This document shows positions 18,917-28,780 of a stretch of 64,000 nt of DNA, one piece after another; the stretch's first letter is position 1, and the number at the start of each line of letters is the position of its first letter. The position numbers and the translations under genes were made by a program. The stretch covers positions 124,001-188,000 of the forward strand of contig NZ_JYJB01000010.1 in assembly GCF_000956475.1 (NCBI RefSeq). The letters are read 5' to 3'. Origin of the DNA: Microbacterium hydrocarbonoxydans (GTDB lineage Bacteria > Actinomycetota > Actinomycetes > Actinomycetales > Microbacteriaceae). The notes under the pieces were generated by a model. That model saw nothing but the letters and a program-made list of their open reading frames with translations, was not told the DNA's origin and ran no database searches.

Positions 18917-20401
18917 ATGGCGAACAGCACCGTCGAGAAGCTGACCCCGACCCGGGTCAAGCTCAGCATCACGGTCACCCCCGAAGACCTCAAGCCCAGC
19001 ATCGCCCACGCCTACGAGCACATCGCTCAGGACGTGCAGATCCCCGGCTTCCGCAAGGGCAAGGTCCCCGCCCCGATCATCGACCAGCGCATCGGACGTG
19101 GCGCTGTCATCGAGCACGCCGTCAACGAGGGCCTCGACAAGTTCTTCCGCGAGGCGACCGTCGAGCACAAGGTGCGCGTCGTCGGCCGTCCCTCGGCCGA
19201 GATCACCCAGTGGCCGAGCGAGAAGGACTTCTCGGGCGACCTGCTCGTCGATGTCGAGGTCGATGTGCGTCCCGACATCGAGCTGCCCTCCTACGACGGC
19301 ATCACGGTCACGGTCGACGCCGTCGAGACCGACGACGCGGCGATCGACGAGGAGCTCGAGCGCCTGCGGGCCCGCTTCGGCACGCTCGTGCCCGTCGACC
19401 GTCCTGCAGCGAAGGGCGACTTCGTCGAACTCGACCTCGTCGCAACGATCGACGGCGCCGAGATCGACCGCGCCGAGGGCGTCTCCTACGAGGTCGGCTC
19501 GGGCGAGCTGCTCGAGGGCATCGACGACGCGATCGAGTCGCTGACTGCCGGTGAGGACACCACGTTCCGCTCGTCGCTCGTGGGCGGCGACCACGCCGGC
19601 TCCGAGGCCGAGGTCTCCGTGACGGTCAAGGCGGTCAAGGAGCGCGAGCTTCCCGAGGCTGATGACGACTTCGCGCAGATCGCCAGCGAGTTCGACACGA
19701 TCGCCGAGCTCCGCGCGAGCCTTGCCGAGCGCGTCGCGCAGCAGAGCGTCTTCACGCAGGGGTCGGCGGCGCGCGACAAGCTCGTCGAGACGCTGCTCGA
19801 GCAGATCGACATCCCCGTGCCGCCGCAGCTGATCGAGGACGAGGTGCACAACCACCTCGAGGGCGAAGGCCGTCTCGAGGACGACGCTCACCGCGCGGAG
19901 GTCACCGAGGCCAGCGAGAAGCAGTTCCGCACCCAGGTGCTGCTCGACACGATCGCCGAGCAGGCCGACGTGCAGGTCTCGCAGGACGAGCTCTCGCAGT
20001 ACCTCATCCAGTCGGCGGCGCAGTACGGCATGGCGCCGCAGGAGTTCGTCGAGGCGCTGCAGTCCTCGAACCAGCTGCCCGCGCTTGTCGGCGAGGTCGC
20101 CCGCAACAAGGCGCTCGCGATCGCCCTGGGCAAGGTCAAGGTCGTCGACACCAACGGCAAGGCTGTGGACCTGAGCGACTTCATCGTGACCGATGACGAG
20201 GCTGAGGCCGAGACCGAGGCCGAGCAGGCCCCGGTCGAGGAGAAGAAGCCCGCCGCGAAGAAGGCTCCGGCCAAGAAGGCCCCGGCGAAGAAGGCTGACG
20301 CCGACACCGCCGACGAGCCTGCCGCTGAGAAGAAGCCGGCCGCGAAGAAGCCCGCAGCCAAGAAGGCTCCGGCCAAGAAGGCCGCCGACAAGGCTGAGTG
20401 A
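18917..20401 (+). CDS. tig: Trigger factor (ribosome-bound chaperone)
   Basis: A 494-residue trigger factor. The N-terminal ribosome-binding domain includes the signature PGFRKGKVP (near residue 45); the FKBP-type prolyl isomerase domain covers about 150-240 ([14 protein letters not shown] ... [13 protein letters not shown]); the helical C-terminal domain follows. It shields nascent chains at the ribosome exit. The last 50 residues are an added lysine/alanine/proline tail (repeats of [12 protein letters not shown]), a low-complexity basic extension seen in several actinobacterial trigger factors. AAGGAG lies upstream of ATG 18917. Next to clpP1-clpP2, as is usual. Confidence 0.97.
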   Translation: MANSTVEKLTPTRVKLSITVTPEDLKPSIAHAYEHIAQDVQIPGFRKGKVPAPIIDQRIGRGAVIEHAVNEGLDKFFREATVEHKVRVVGRPSAEITQWPSEKDFSGDLLVDVEVDVRPDIELPSYDGITVTVDAVETDDAAIDEELERLRARFGTLVPVDRPAAKGDFVELDLVATIDGAEIDRAEGVSYEVGSGELLEGIDDAIESLTAGEDTTFRSSLVGGDHAGSEAEVSVTVKAVKERELPEADDDFAQIASEFDTIAELRASLAERVAQQSVFTQGSAARDKLVETLLEQIDIPVPPQLIEDEVHNHLEGEGRLEDDAHRAEVTEASEKQFRTQVLLDTIAEQADVQVSQDELSQYLIQSAAQYGMAPQEFVEALQSSNQLPALVGEVARNKALAIALGKVKVVDTNGKAVDLSDFIVTDDEAEAETEAEQAPVEEKKPAAKKAPAKKAPAKKADADTADEPAAEKKPAAKKPAAKKAPAKKAADKAE

Positions 20402-20420
20402 TCGAACACGATCACTGTGG

Positions 20421-20453
20421 AAGGGGCGGATGCTGCGGCATCCGCCCCTTTCT
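20421..20453 (+). terminator. Terminator after tig built from CGGATGC/GCATCCG pair
   Basis: An 11-bp perfect stem GGGGCGGATGC / GCATCCGCCCC, TGCG loop, followed by TTTCTC. The arms contain the over-represented word of this genome in inverted orientation. Confidence 0.85.
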
Positions 20454-20472
20454 CGTGAAAGAGGAGGAAGCC

Positions 20473-20979
20473 ATGCCCGAACAGATGAAGAGCTGGGACC
20501 AGCGGATCGACGAGGTCTGGGCCGACGCGTCCGGCGAGGAGGTCGGCGCCGAGATCATCGCGCGCATCGACGCACTCGCCGCAGAACGAGGCGCGGACGA
20601 CGCCCGTGCGGAGTTCGAGCGGGCGGGCGCCCGCGATTCGGCCGGGCGGCCGGAGGAGGCGGTGCCGCTGTACCGCCGGGCGCTGGAACTCGGTCTCGAC
20701 GAGGAGCACCGGCCGCAGGCGGTCATCCAGCTCGCGAGCTCACTGCGCAACCTCGGTGAGTTCGACGCCGCGCTGGACGTGATCCGCACGGAGGAGAAGC
20801 TCTCGGCAGATGGTCCCTATCGTGACGCTGTGGCGGCCGTTCATGCGCTCATCCTCGCGAGTGCAGGGCGCCCTGCGCAGGGGCTCTCCGTCGCGCTTCT
20901 CGCACTGGTTCCGCACCTTCCCCGGTACCACCGATCGATGACGGCCTACGCGCACGACATCGCCGATGCCGACGCTTGA
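20473..20979 (+). CDS. Tetratricopeptide-repeat protein
   Basis: A 168-residue soluble protein with TPR-like helical pairs (SAGRPEEAVPLYRRALELGL; AVIQLASSLRNLGEFDAALD), matching the TPR_5 type of short actinobacterial proteins. TPR proteins act as protein-interaction scaffolds; the partner here is unknown. ATG 20473 has an excellent GAGGAGG ribosome site; the longer frame upstream runs through the tig terminator. Lies alone between tig and clpP1. Confidence 0.85.
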   Translation: MPEQMKSWDQRIDEVWADASGEEVGAEIIARIDALAAERGADDARAEFERAGARDSAGRPEEAVPLYRRALELGLDEEHRPQAVIQLASSLRNLGEFDAALDVIRTEEKLSADGPYRDAVAAVHALILASAGRPAQGLSVALLALVPHLPRYHRSMTAYAHDIADADA

Positions 20980-21022
20980 TATGCCGACGGCGAACACGAC
21001 CTGAACGCCGCGTTGTCGCCGG

Positions 21023-21028
21023 TAGATT
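21023..21028 (+). promoter_or_regulatory. Putative clpP1-clpP2 -10 element
   Basis: TAGATT lies about 33 bases before clpP1 ATG 21061, with a leader ending in CAGGAGCTGAC (ribosome site AGGAG). No -35 consensus is present, which would fit an activator-dependent promoter; a ClgR site could not be identified with confidence. Confidence 0.4.
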
Positions 21029-21060
21029 CGAATCACTGAAACACGGAATCAGGAGCTGAC

Positions 21061-21657
21061 ATGGCTGCAGAACCCCTCCTCGCGACGAGCGTCTTCGATC
21101 GTCTGCTGAAGGATCGCATCATCTGGCTGGGCTCAGAGGTGCGTGACGAGAACGCCAATGAGATCTGCGCGAAGATCCTTCTTCTCGCCGCAGAAGACTC
21201 TGAGAAGGACATCTACCTCTACGTCAACTCGCCGGGTGGCTCGATCACCGCGGGTATGGCGATCTACGACACGATGCAGTTCGTCCCGAACGACATCGTC
21301 ACGGTCGGCATCGGCATGGCCGCGTCGATGGGCCAGCTGCTGCTGACTGCCGGCACCAAGGGCAAGCGCTACATCACCCCCAACGCCCGGGTGCTGCTGC
21401 ACCAGCCGCACGGCGGTTTCGGCGGCACCTCGAGCGACATCCAGACTCAGGCGCAGCTCATCACCTCGATGAAGAACCGCCTCGCCGAGATCACCGCGGC
21501 GCAGACCGGCAAGACGGTCGAGCAGATCAACGCCGACGGAGACCGCGACCGCTGGTTCACAGCCCAGGAGGCGCTCGAGTACGGCTTCGTCGACCACATC
21601 CGCGAATCGGCCTCCGACGTCGTCGGCGGCGGCGGCACCGAGCAGGACTCGAAGTAA
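21061..21657 (+). CDS. clpP1: ATP-dependent Clp protease proteolytic subunit (first copy)
   Basis: A 198-residue serine protease subunit. Catalytic triad visible: Ser89 (GMAASMGQ), His114 (LLHQPHGG), Asp163 (DGDRDRWF); [15 protein letters not shown] is the conserved handle region. In actinobacteria ClpP1 and ClpP2 form a mixed two-ring barrel fed by ClpX or ClpC. The second copy follows after 20 bases; clpX is 5 kb downstream. Confidence 0.97.
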   Translation: MAAEPLLATSVFDRLLKDRIIWLGSEVRDENANEICAKILLLAAEDSEKDIYLYVNSPGGSITAGMAIYDTMQFVPNDIVTVGIGMAASMGQLLLTAGTKGKRYITPNARVLLHQPHGGFGGTSSDIQTQAQLITSMKNRLAEITAAQTGKTVEQINADGDRDRWFTAQEALEYGFVDHIRESASDVVGGGGTEQDSK

Positions 21658-21677
21658 GCGGAAAGAGAAGGAATCAC

Positions 21678-22319
21678 ATGTACACACCCACCTTCCGCGC
21701 GGCCGGCAATCTCCCGTCCAGCCGCTACGTGCTCCCGCAGTTCGAGGAGCGCACCGCTTACGGCTTCAAGCGTCAGGATCCGTACAACAAGCTGTTCGAA
21801 GACCGCGTGATCTTCCTCGGCGTGCAGGTCGACGACGCCTCGGCCGATGACGTGATGGCTCAGCTCCTGGTTCTCGAGAGCCAGGACTCCGAGCGCGACA
21901 TCACGATGTACATCAACTCGCCCGGTGGTTCGTTCACCGCGATGACCGCGATCTACGACACCATGCAGTACGTGGCGCCGCAGATCCAGACGGTCGTGCT
22001 CGGGCAGGCCGCCTCCGCGGCATCGGTGCTGCTGGCTGCCGGCGCGCCGGGCAAGCGCCTCGCGCTGCCCAACGCCCGCGTACTGATGCACCAGCCGGCG
22101 ATGGGCGAGGCCGGTCACGGCCAGGCATCCGACATCGAGATCCAGGCGGCGGAGATCCTCCGCATGCGCACCTGGCTCGAGGAGACGATGGCGAAGCACA
22201 CGGGCAAGACCGCTGAGCAGGTCAACCGCGACATCGATCGCGACAAGATCCTCTCTGCGCCCGAGGCGCTGGAATACGGCATCGTCGATCAGGTGCTCAG
22301 CTCGCGCAAGCGCGTCTGA
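21678..22319 (+). CDS. clpP2: ATP-dependent Clp protease proteolytic subunit (second copy)
   Basis: A 213-residue ClpP with Ser113 (GQAASAAS), His138 (VLMHQPAMG) and Asp189 (DIDRDKILSA). Its longer N-terminus and the motif FGGxx-less HQPAMGEAG region match actinobacterial ClpP2, the partner that docks the ATPase. AAGAGAAGGAATC gives a ribosome site before ATG 21678. A strong terminator follows. Confidence 0.97.
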   Translation: MYTPTFRAAGNLPSSRYVLPQFEERTAYGFKRQDPYNKLFEDRVIFLGVQVDDASADDVMAQLLVLESQDSERDITMYINSPGGSFTAMTAIYDTMQYVAPQIQTVVLGQAASAASVLLAAGAPGKRLALPNARVLMHQPAMGEAGHGQASDIEIQAAEILRMRTWLEETMAKHTGKTAEQVNRDIDRDKILSAPEALEYGIVDQVLSSRKRV

Positions 22320-22329
22320 GCTCTCCATC

Positions 22330-22363
22330 AAAAGGACGCCGGTCAGCCGACCGGCGTCCTTTT
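22330..22363 (+). terminator. Terminator after clpP2
   Basis: A perfect 15-bp stem beginning AAAAGGACGCCGGTC with AGCC loop and ending CCTTTT, a textbook intrinsic terminator 11 bases after clpP2. The A-run on the left arm would let it act on the other strand too. Confidence 0.93.
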
Positions 22364-22385
22364 GCGCACCCACCCGCGGGTGGGA

Positions 22386-22399
22386 TGCTCATATGAGCA
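22386..22399. promoter_or_regulatory. Perfect 14-bp palindrome, probable SorC/DeoR operator
   Basis: TGCTCATATGAGCA is a perfect palindrome 54 bases before the GTG of the SorC-family regulator and about 28 bases before a TATCCT -10-like hexamer (22428-22433). Its size and TGCTCA/TGAGCA arms fit sites used by SorC-type sugar regulators, so autoregulation of the deoC operon is likely. No second copy was noticed in the operon. Confidence 0.65.
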
Positions 22400-22453
22400 A
22401 GTTGCTGCGCGGACGCGGTAGACGGCCTATCCTTGTCGATGAAGGAGGATGCC

Positions 22454-23389
22454 GTGGAAGAAGAGCTGGTCATGGTTCGCGTCGCCGAGCTGTACTACGA
22501 CGAGGACAAGACCCAGGACGAGATCGGCGCCCTCCTCAAGATCTCCCGATGGAAGGTCGGCCGCCTGCTGACGCAGGCCCGCGAGCGCGGCATCGTCCGC
22601 ATCGAGATCGTCCATCCGCGCGCCCGGCGTCTCGGGCTCGAGCGGCAGCTGGTCGAGCAGCACGGTCTGGCTGCGGCCATCGTCGTTCCGTCGCCGGAGG
22701 GCGATGAGGGAACGCTCGAGCGGGTCGCGCAGGCCGCAGCCGACTTCCTGACCGCGATGCGTCCGGTGCCGCGCACGCTCGGCGTGAGCTGGGGTCGTAC
22801 GCTGCGGGCTGTCGCCGAGGCGCTGCCTGATGGCTGGGCGACCGGCGTCACCGTCGTGCAGCTCAACGGGGGAGTGAGCCTCAACCGCCGCTCCGGAGGT
22901 GCAGCAGGACTCGCGGTCACGATCGCCCAAAGGGCTTCGGGCCATGTCTCGCTGCTGCCGAGCCCGGCGATCCTGGAGCGGGTCGAGACCAAGCAGGCCA
23001 TCGAGGCCGACCGCACCGTCGCGGCGGTCCTCGAAGAGGCGGCCGAGGCGCAGGCGTTCCTTTTCACGGCCGGTCCGTGCGACGCGAGCTCGGCTCACGT
23101 CGAGAACGGCTACCTGACAGCATCCGAGGTGGAGGAGCTGGCCCGCCGTGGCGCTGTCGGCGATGTCCTCGGCAGGTACATCGATGCCGACGGCAACATC
23201 GTCGACCCGCAGCTCGATGCGCGCACCGTGGGCGTCGACCTGTCGCGGCTGCGTGCAGCAGAGCGCGCGGTCTTCGTCGCCACGGGCGAGGCCAAGCATG
23301 ACATCGCGCGCACAGTCGTCACGAGCGGCCTGTGCAGCGTCATCGTGACCGATGAGAACACAGCCAGAGCATTGTTGGAGGAACAGTGA
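22454..23389 (+). CDS. SorC/DeoR-type sugar-binding transcriptional regulator
   Basis: A 311-residue regulator: N-terminal helix-turn-helix (TQDEIGALLKISRWKVGRLL, residues 20-39) and a C-terminal sugar-phosphate-binding domain (LGVSWGRTL; VVQLNGGVS; LFTAGPCDASS). The B. subtilis deoxyribose regulator DeoR belongs to this family, and deoC follows directly here, so deoxyribose-5-phosphate or a related sugar phosphate is the likely inducer. I chose GTG 22454 because AAGGAGG (22442-22448) is 5 bases upstream; TTG 22433 and ATG 22439 lie before or inside that site. The stop overlaps the deoC start. Confidence 0.9.
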   Translation: MEEELVMVRVAELYYDEDKTQDEIGALLKISRWKVGRLLTQARERGIVRIEIVHPRARRLGLERQLVEQHGLAAAIVVPSPEGDEGTLERVAQAAADFLTAMRPVPRTLGVSWGRTLRAVAEALPDGWATGVTVVQLNGGVSLNRRSGGAAGLAVTIAQRASGHVSLLPSPAILERVETKQAIEADRTVAAVLEEAAEAQAFLFTAGPCDASSAHVENGYLTASEVEELARRGAVGDVLGRYIDADGNIVDPQLDARTVGVDLSRLRAAERAVFVATGEAKHDIARTVVTSGLCSVIVTDENTARALLEEQ

Positions 23390-24387
23390 CGACCAAGGAA
23401 CTCAGTCGCCGCAGCGCGGTCGACGTACTGGGCGGTGAGCCCGACGATGCGACGCTTCGGCGGTTCCTGCACGGCCTGCCCGGAGTGGATGCGGTGGGGC
23501 TCGAGCAGCGTGCTGCAGGCCTCGGCACTCGATCGATCAAGACCACGTCGAAGGCGTGGGCGCTCGACACGATCATCAGGCTCATCGACCTGACGACGCT
23601 CGAGGGGGCGGACACGCCGGGTAAGGTGCGTTCCCTGGTCGCCAAGGCGAAGACGCCGGATGCGAGCGACCCGGCGACACCCCGCGTCGCCGCCGTCTGC
23701 GTCTATGGCGACATGGTCGGCCATGCCGTCGACGCGCTGGGCTCCGTCCACGGTGACCCGGACGATGGTCTGATCTCCGTCGCGGCCGTCGCCACAGCCT
23801 TCCCCAGCGGGCGCTCCTCGCTGGCCATCAAGCTCGCCGACACAGCAGAGGCAGTGGCGGCCGGGGCAGACGAGATCGACATGGTGATCGACCGCGGGGC
23901 GTTCCTCTCGGGGCGCTATGGCCTGGTGTTCGATCAGATCGCCGCAGTGAAGGAAGCATGCCGTCGTGAAGATGGCAGCTACGCCTCGCTCAAGGTGATC
24001 CTCGAGACCGGGGAGCTCAACACCTACGACAACATCAAGAGGGCCTCGTGGCTCGGCATCCTCGCGGGCGGCGACTTCATCAAGACATCCACGGGCAAGG
24101 TGCAGCCGGCAGCGACCCTTCCGACGACGCTGCTCATGCTCGAGACCGTGCGCGACTGGTACCGCGGTACCGGTGAGAAGATCGGCGTGAAGCCGGCAGG
24201 CGGCATCCGCTCGTCGAAGGATGCCGTGAAGTATCTCGTCACGGTCGCAGAGACGGTCGGCGAGGAATGGCTGCAGCCGCACCTGTTCCGCTTCGGCGCG
24301 TCCAGCCTGCTCAACGACGTGCTGCTGCAGCGTCAGAAGCTCACCACCGGCCACTACTCGGGCCCCGACTACGTCACGATCGACTAG
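23386..24387 (+). CDS. deoC: Deoxyribose-phosphate aldolase
   Basis: A 333-residue class I aldolase cleaving 2-deoxyribose-5-phosphate into acetaldehyde and glyceraldehyde-3-phosphate. The Schiff-base lysine is in GDFIKTSTGK, the second catalytic lysine in IGVKPAGGIR, and the Asp motif in DEIDMVIDRG. The N-terminal extension makes it longer than the 220-260-residue bacterial type, as in several actinobacterial and animal DeoC proteins. GTG start overlaps the regulator stop (GTGA). The aldehyde dehydrogenase downstream can oxidise the acetaldehyde. Confidence 0.95.
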   Translation: MTTKELSRRSAVDVLGGEPDDATLRRFLHGLPGVDAVGLEQRAAGLGTRSIKTTSKAWALDTIIRLIDLTTLEGADTPGKVRSLVAKAKTPDASDPATPRVAAVCVYGDMVGHAVDALGSVHGDPDDGLISVAAVATAFPSGRSSLAIKLADTAEAVAAGADEIDMVIDRGAFLSGRYGLVFDQIAAVKEACRREDGSYASLKVILETGELNTYDNIKRASWLGILAGGDFIKTSTGKVQPAATLPTTLLMLETVRDWYRGTGEKIGVKPAGGIRSSKDAVKYLVTVAETVGEEWLQPHLFRFGASSLLNDVLLQRQKLTTGHYSGPDYVTID

Positions 24388-24398
24388 GAACACTCCCC

Positions 24399-25841
24399 AT
24401 GTCATTTCTGGAATACGCACCCGCGCCGGAATCGAAGGCGATCCTGAAGCTGCGCGACAGCTACGGCCTGTTCATCAACGGCGAGTTCGTCGACGGCTCA
24501 GGCCCCAGCTTCTCGACCATCTCGCCGTCGGACGAGACGCGCATCGCCGAGATCGCCTCGGCATCCGATGAAGACGTCGACCGTGCGGTCGCCGCGGCAC
24601 GTCGCGCCTACGACAAGACCTGGTCGAAGATGAGTGGCCGCGATCGGGGCAAGTACCTGTTCCGTATCGCTCGTCTCGTGCAGGAGCGTGCTCGCGAGCT
24701 CGCGGTCGCTGAGAGCCTCGACAACGGCAAGCCGATCAAGGAGAGCCGCGACGTCGACGTGCCGCTCGTGGCCTCGTGGTTCTTCTACTACGCCGGCTGG
24801 GCCGACAAGCTCGACTACGCGGGTCTCGGAGCGAACCCGCGTGCCCTCGGCGTCGCCGGGCAGGTCATCCCGTGGAACTTCCCGCTGCTCATGCTGGCGT
24901 GGAAGCTCGCTCCGGCGCTGGCCGCCGGCAACACCGTCGTGCTCAAGCCCGCCGAGACCACGCCGCTGACGGCGCTCATCTTCGCGGAGATCCTGCAGCA
25001 GGCCGATCTTCCGCCGGGTGTCGTGAACATCATCACGGGAGCAGGCTCCACGGGCGCGGCGCTCGTGCGCCACCCGGACGTCGACAAGGTCGCGTTCACG
25101 GGCTCCACCGGCGTCGGACGTGACATCGCTCGCGCCGTGGCAGGCACCGGCAAGAAGCTCACGCTCGAACTCGGTGGCAAGGCCGCGAACATCGTCTTCG
25201 ACGATGCGCCGATCGACCAGGCGATCGAAGGCATCGTCAACGGCATCTTCTTCAATCAGGGCCACGTGTGCTGCGCAGGCAGCCGCCTGCTCGTACAGGA
25301 GTCGATCCACGACGAGGTCGTCGATCGACTGAAGACCCGCCTGTCGACGCTGCGTCTGGGCGATCCGCTCGACAAGAACACCGACATCGGGGCCATCAAC
25401 TCCGCAGCTCAGCTGGCCCGCATCCGCGAGCTCAGCGACATCGGCGAGGCGGAGGGCGCCGAGCGGTGGACCGCCGAGTGCGCGATCCCCGAGAAGGGGT
25501 TCTGGTTCGCACCGACGATCTTCACGGGCGTCGAGGCATCGCACCGCATCGCGCGCGACGAGGTGTTCGGGCCGGTTCTCTCCGTGCTCACGTTCCGCAC
25601 GCCCGCAGAGGCGATCGCGAAGGCGAACAACACGCCGTACGGTCTCTCGGCCGGCATCTGGTCCGACAAGGGATCCCGCATCCTTGCGGTCGCCGACCGC
25701 CTGCGCGCAGGAGTCATCTGGGCGAACACCTTCAACCGTTTCGACCCGTCGAGCCCGTTCGGCGGGTACAAGGAGTCCGGATTCGGCCGCGAGGGCGGCC
25801 GCCAGGGCCTCACCGCCTACCTCCAGGGAGCAGCATCATGA
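24399..25841 (+). CDS. Aldehyde dehydrogenase (NAD-type), deo operon
   Basis: A 480-residue complete aldehyde dehydrogenase. Rossmann-fold segment with GSTGVGR, catalytic Glu in LELGGKA, catalytic Cys in NQGHVCCAGSRL (the second Cys of the pair is at the usual place), and EVFGPVLSV, PFGGYKESGFGRE at the C-terminus. Together with DeoC it would turn deoxyribose-5-phosphate carbon into acetate or acetyl units. ATG 24399 is 11 bases after deoC; the frame upstream is a shadow. Substrate is inferred from the operon. Confidence 0.93.
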   Translation: MSFLEYAPAPESKAILKLRDSYGLFINGEFVDGSGPSFSTISPSDETRIAEIASASDEDVDRAVAAARRAYDKTWSKMSGRDRGKYLFRIARLVQERARELAVAESLDNGKPIKESRDVDVPLVASWFFYYAGWADKLDYAGLGANPRALGVAGQVIPWNFPLLMLAWKLAPALAAGNTVVLKPAETTPLTALIFAEILQQADLPPGVVNIITGAGSTGAALVRHPDVDKVAFTGSTGVGRDIARAVAGTGKKLTLELGGKAANIVFDDAPIDQAIEGIVNGIFFNQGHVCCAGSRLLVQESIHDEVVDRLKTRLSTLRLGDPLDKNTDIGAINSAAQLARIRELSDIGEAEGAERWTAECAIPEKGFWFAPTIFTGVEASHRIARDEVFGPVLSVLTFRTPAEAIAKANNTPYGLSAGIWSDKGSRILAVADRLRAGVIWANTFNRFDPSSPFGGYKESGFGREGGRQGLTAYLQGAAS

Positions 25842-26689
25842 GCAAGCGACTCACCGTGCCGAAGACCTACAAGCTCGCGATCGGCGGGGCGTTCCCTCGC
25901 AGCGAGTCCGGCCGCACCTACGAGGTCGTCTCGGCCAAGGGCGGGTTCCTGGCGAACGCGGCCCAGGCGTCGCGCAAGGATGCTCGGGATGCCGTCGTCG
26001 CCGCGCGCGCAGCCGTCAAGGGCTGGTCGGGTGCGACCGCGTACAACCGGGGCCAGGTGCTCTACCGCGTCGCCGAGGTGCTCGAGGGACGTCGGGCGCA
26101 GTTCATCGACGAGATCGTCGCGCAGGAGGGCGTGTCTGCAGCGGCGGCCGCAGTACAGGTCGACGACGCGATCGACCTCTGGGTCTGGTACGCCGGCTGG
26201 TGCGACAAGTACGCGCAGGTCGCAGGCAACGCGAACCCCGTCTCGGGACCGTACTTCAACATCTCCGTGCCGGAGCCGACGGGCGTCGTCGCGGTCGTCG
26301 CGCCCCAGGATTCCGCGCTGCTGGGACTCGTGTCCGTGGTCGCGCCAGCGCTCGTCGCGGGCAACACCGTCGTCGTGATCGCCAGTGAGCGGCATCCGCT
26401 CTCGGCCATCAGCCTCGCAGAAGTCCTCGCGACCAGCGACGTGCCGGGGGGAGTCGTGAACGTCCTCACGGGGTCGCCCGCAGAGATCGTGCCGTGGCTC
26501 GCCTCGCACCAGGACGTCAATGCGCTCGACCTCGCCGGAGCAGGCGACCTCGACTGGGTGGACATGCAGATCGCCGCGGCCGAGACGCTCAAGCGCGTGC
26601 TCGCGCCGGGGAAGGTCGTCGCCTCGCCGGAGCGCATCGGCGCCTTCACCGAGATCAAGACCGTCTGGCACACCAAGTCGATGGTCTGA
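25838..26689 (+). CDS. Aldehyde dehydrogenase-like protein lacking the catalytic domain
   Basis: A 283-residue protein that aligns with only the first part of the aldehyde dehydrogenase fold: KLAIGGAFPRSESGRTYEV, AVVAARAAVKGWSGATAYNR, VAVVAPQDSALLGLVSVVAP, GGVVNVLTGSPAEIVPWLA. After that, the place of FTGST reads LDLAGAGDL, and the catalytic Glu and Cys segments are absent. It ends cleanly, without a frameshift trace, at TGA 26687-26689. ATG overlaps the stop of the full-length enzyme (ATGA), so it may be a structural or regulatory partner of that enzyme. No enzymatic activity should be assumed. Confidence 0.85.
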   Translation: MSKRLTVPKTYKLAIGGAFPRSESGRTYEVVSAKGGFLANAAQASRKDARDAVVAARAAVKGWSGATAYNRGQVLYRVAEVLEGRRAQFIDEIVAQEGVSAAAAAVQVDDAIDLWVWYAGWCDKYAQVAGNANPVSGPYFNISVPEPTGVVAVVAPQDSALLGLVSVVAPALVAGNTVVVIASERHPLSAISLAEVLATSDVPGGVVNVLTGSPAEIVPWLASHQDVNALDLAGAGDLDWVDMQIAAAETLKRVLAPGKVVASPERIGAFTEIKTVWHTKSMV

Positions 26690-26703
26690 CCTGACCGATC
26701 CCT

Positions 26704-26762
26704 CGACGCCCCATGTGGCCGCCCACGCCCCCTTGGGCCGACGGCAACCACGTGGGGCGTCG
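26704..26762. repeat. Inverted repeat between deo operon and clpX
   Basis: CGACGCCCCATGTGG (26704-26718) and CCACGTGGGGCGTCG (26748-26762) are inverted copies with one mismatch and could pair around a 29-base loop, probably ending the deo operon transcript. The right arm overlaps the tandem repeat that follows. Confidence 0.6.
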
Positions 26763-26789
26763 GCGTTCAGGTGGGGCGTCGGCGTTCAG
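26752..26789 (+). repeat. Perfect 19-bp tandem duplication upstream of clpX
   Basis: GTGGGGCGTCGGCGTTCAG occurs twice in a row (26752-26770, 26771-26789). It extends the right arm of the inverted repeat and looks like a recent slippage duplication. Confidence 0.75.
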
Positions 26790-26803
26790 GCCGCCCTCCG
26801 GGC

Positions 26804-26830
26804 GTTCGCCTGGCGCGGACGCGGGCGAAC
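26804..26830. promoter_or_regulatory. GTTCGCC/GGCGAAC inverted repeat upstream of clpX
   Basis: GTTCGCC (26804-26810) and GGCGAAC (26824-26830) form a 7-bp inverted repeat with a 13-base spacer about 80 bases before clpX. GTTCGC/GCGAAC halves recall ClgR-type sites that activate clp genes in actinobacteria, but the spacing is not the one I recall, so this is only a candidate. Confidence 0.3.
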
Positions 26831-26910
26831 GTATCCGCGCCAATGCATCCCGGTGTCCGATACAGCGGTTAGGCTCGGATGACGATCTCGGCATCCTGAG
26901 GAGGACGCGC

Positions 26911-28175
<1,265 letters not shown>

Positions 28176-28179
<4 letters not shown>

Positions 28180-28712
28180 CGGCTGCCCCTGTACCCTGGC
28201 GGGTCGTGGACAGCGAGCTCGTCGTCGCTGACCGGTGGATCCGACTGCGTGCTGACGACTGCCGAGACGCGGAGAAGAGCACGATTGCGCCGTACTACGT
28301 GCTCGAGTACGACGATTGGATCTCGGTACTCGCACTCGATGACGCCGGCAATGCGGTGGTCGTCGAGGAATATCGGCACGGCGCGGGCATCGTCGCGGTG
28401 GGCGCGATCGGCGGGGGAGTCGAGCCCGGCGAGGGGCCGGCGGATGCCGCCCTGCGCGAGCTCCGCGAGGAGACCGGGTACGCAGCGGGCGAGCTGATCG
28501 AACTCGGAGCGACCTGGGCGAACTTCGGCAGTCACACGAACCGGGTGCATCACTTCCTCGCCCTCGGCTGCCGATCCGCCGGCGAACAGCAACTCGATGA
28601 CAGCGAGGCGATCACGGTGCATCTGCTCTCGCCCGACGGCCTCGGCGAGCATCTCGAGCAGAGCTATCACCAGCTCACCTGGTACAAGGCGATGGAGTGG
28701 CTGGGACGCTGA
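28176..28712 (+). CDS. NUDIX hydrolase (ADP-ribose pyrophosphatase type)
   Basis: A 178-residue NUDIX protein. The NUDIX box [20 protein letters not shown] continuing [12 protein letters not shown] (about residues 72-103) keeps the G-x5-E-x7-RE-x2-EE-x-G pattern that binds the catalytic metal. The N-terminal beta structure ([22 protein letters not shown]) suits the ADP-ribose/sugar-nucleotide branch, but the substrate is not certain. ATG overlaps the clpX stop (ATGA). Confidence 0.88.
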
Positions 28713-28731
28713 CGAGATCGATGACCTCGGA

Positions 28732-28779
28732 TCCACAGGCGGCGTGCGGTGGAGCGCTGCACCACTCCACCGCTGTGGC
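28732..28779. terminator. Bidirectional hairpin between convergent genes
   Basis: CCACAG (28733-28738) and CTGTGG (28773-28778) bracket the stem GCGGTGGAG (28746-28754) / CTCCACCGC (28765-28773). It fills the 68-base gap between the NUDIX gene (+) and the GyrI-like gene (-), so it probably ends both. Confidence 0.6.
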
Positions 28780-28780
28780 T

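Noticed and set aside
20202..20398. Lysine/alanine tail of trigger factor as a frameshifted or foreign segment
   Set aside because: The frame is continuous, codon use is like the rest of the gene, and similar tails occur in other actinobacterial trigger factors.
26752..26789. Tandem repeat as a CRISPR remnant
   Set aside because: The two units are directly adjacent without spacers, and no cas genes are in the window.
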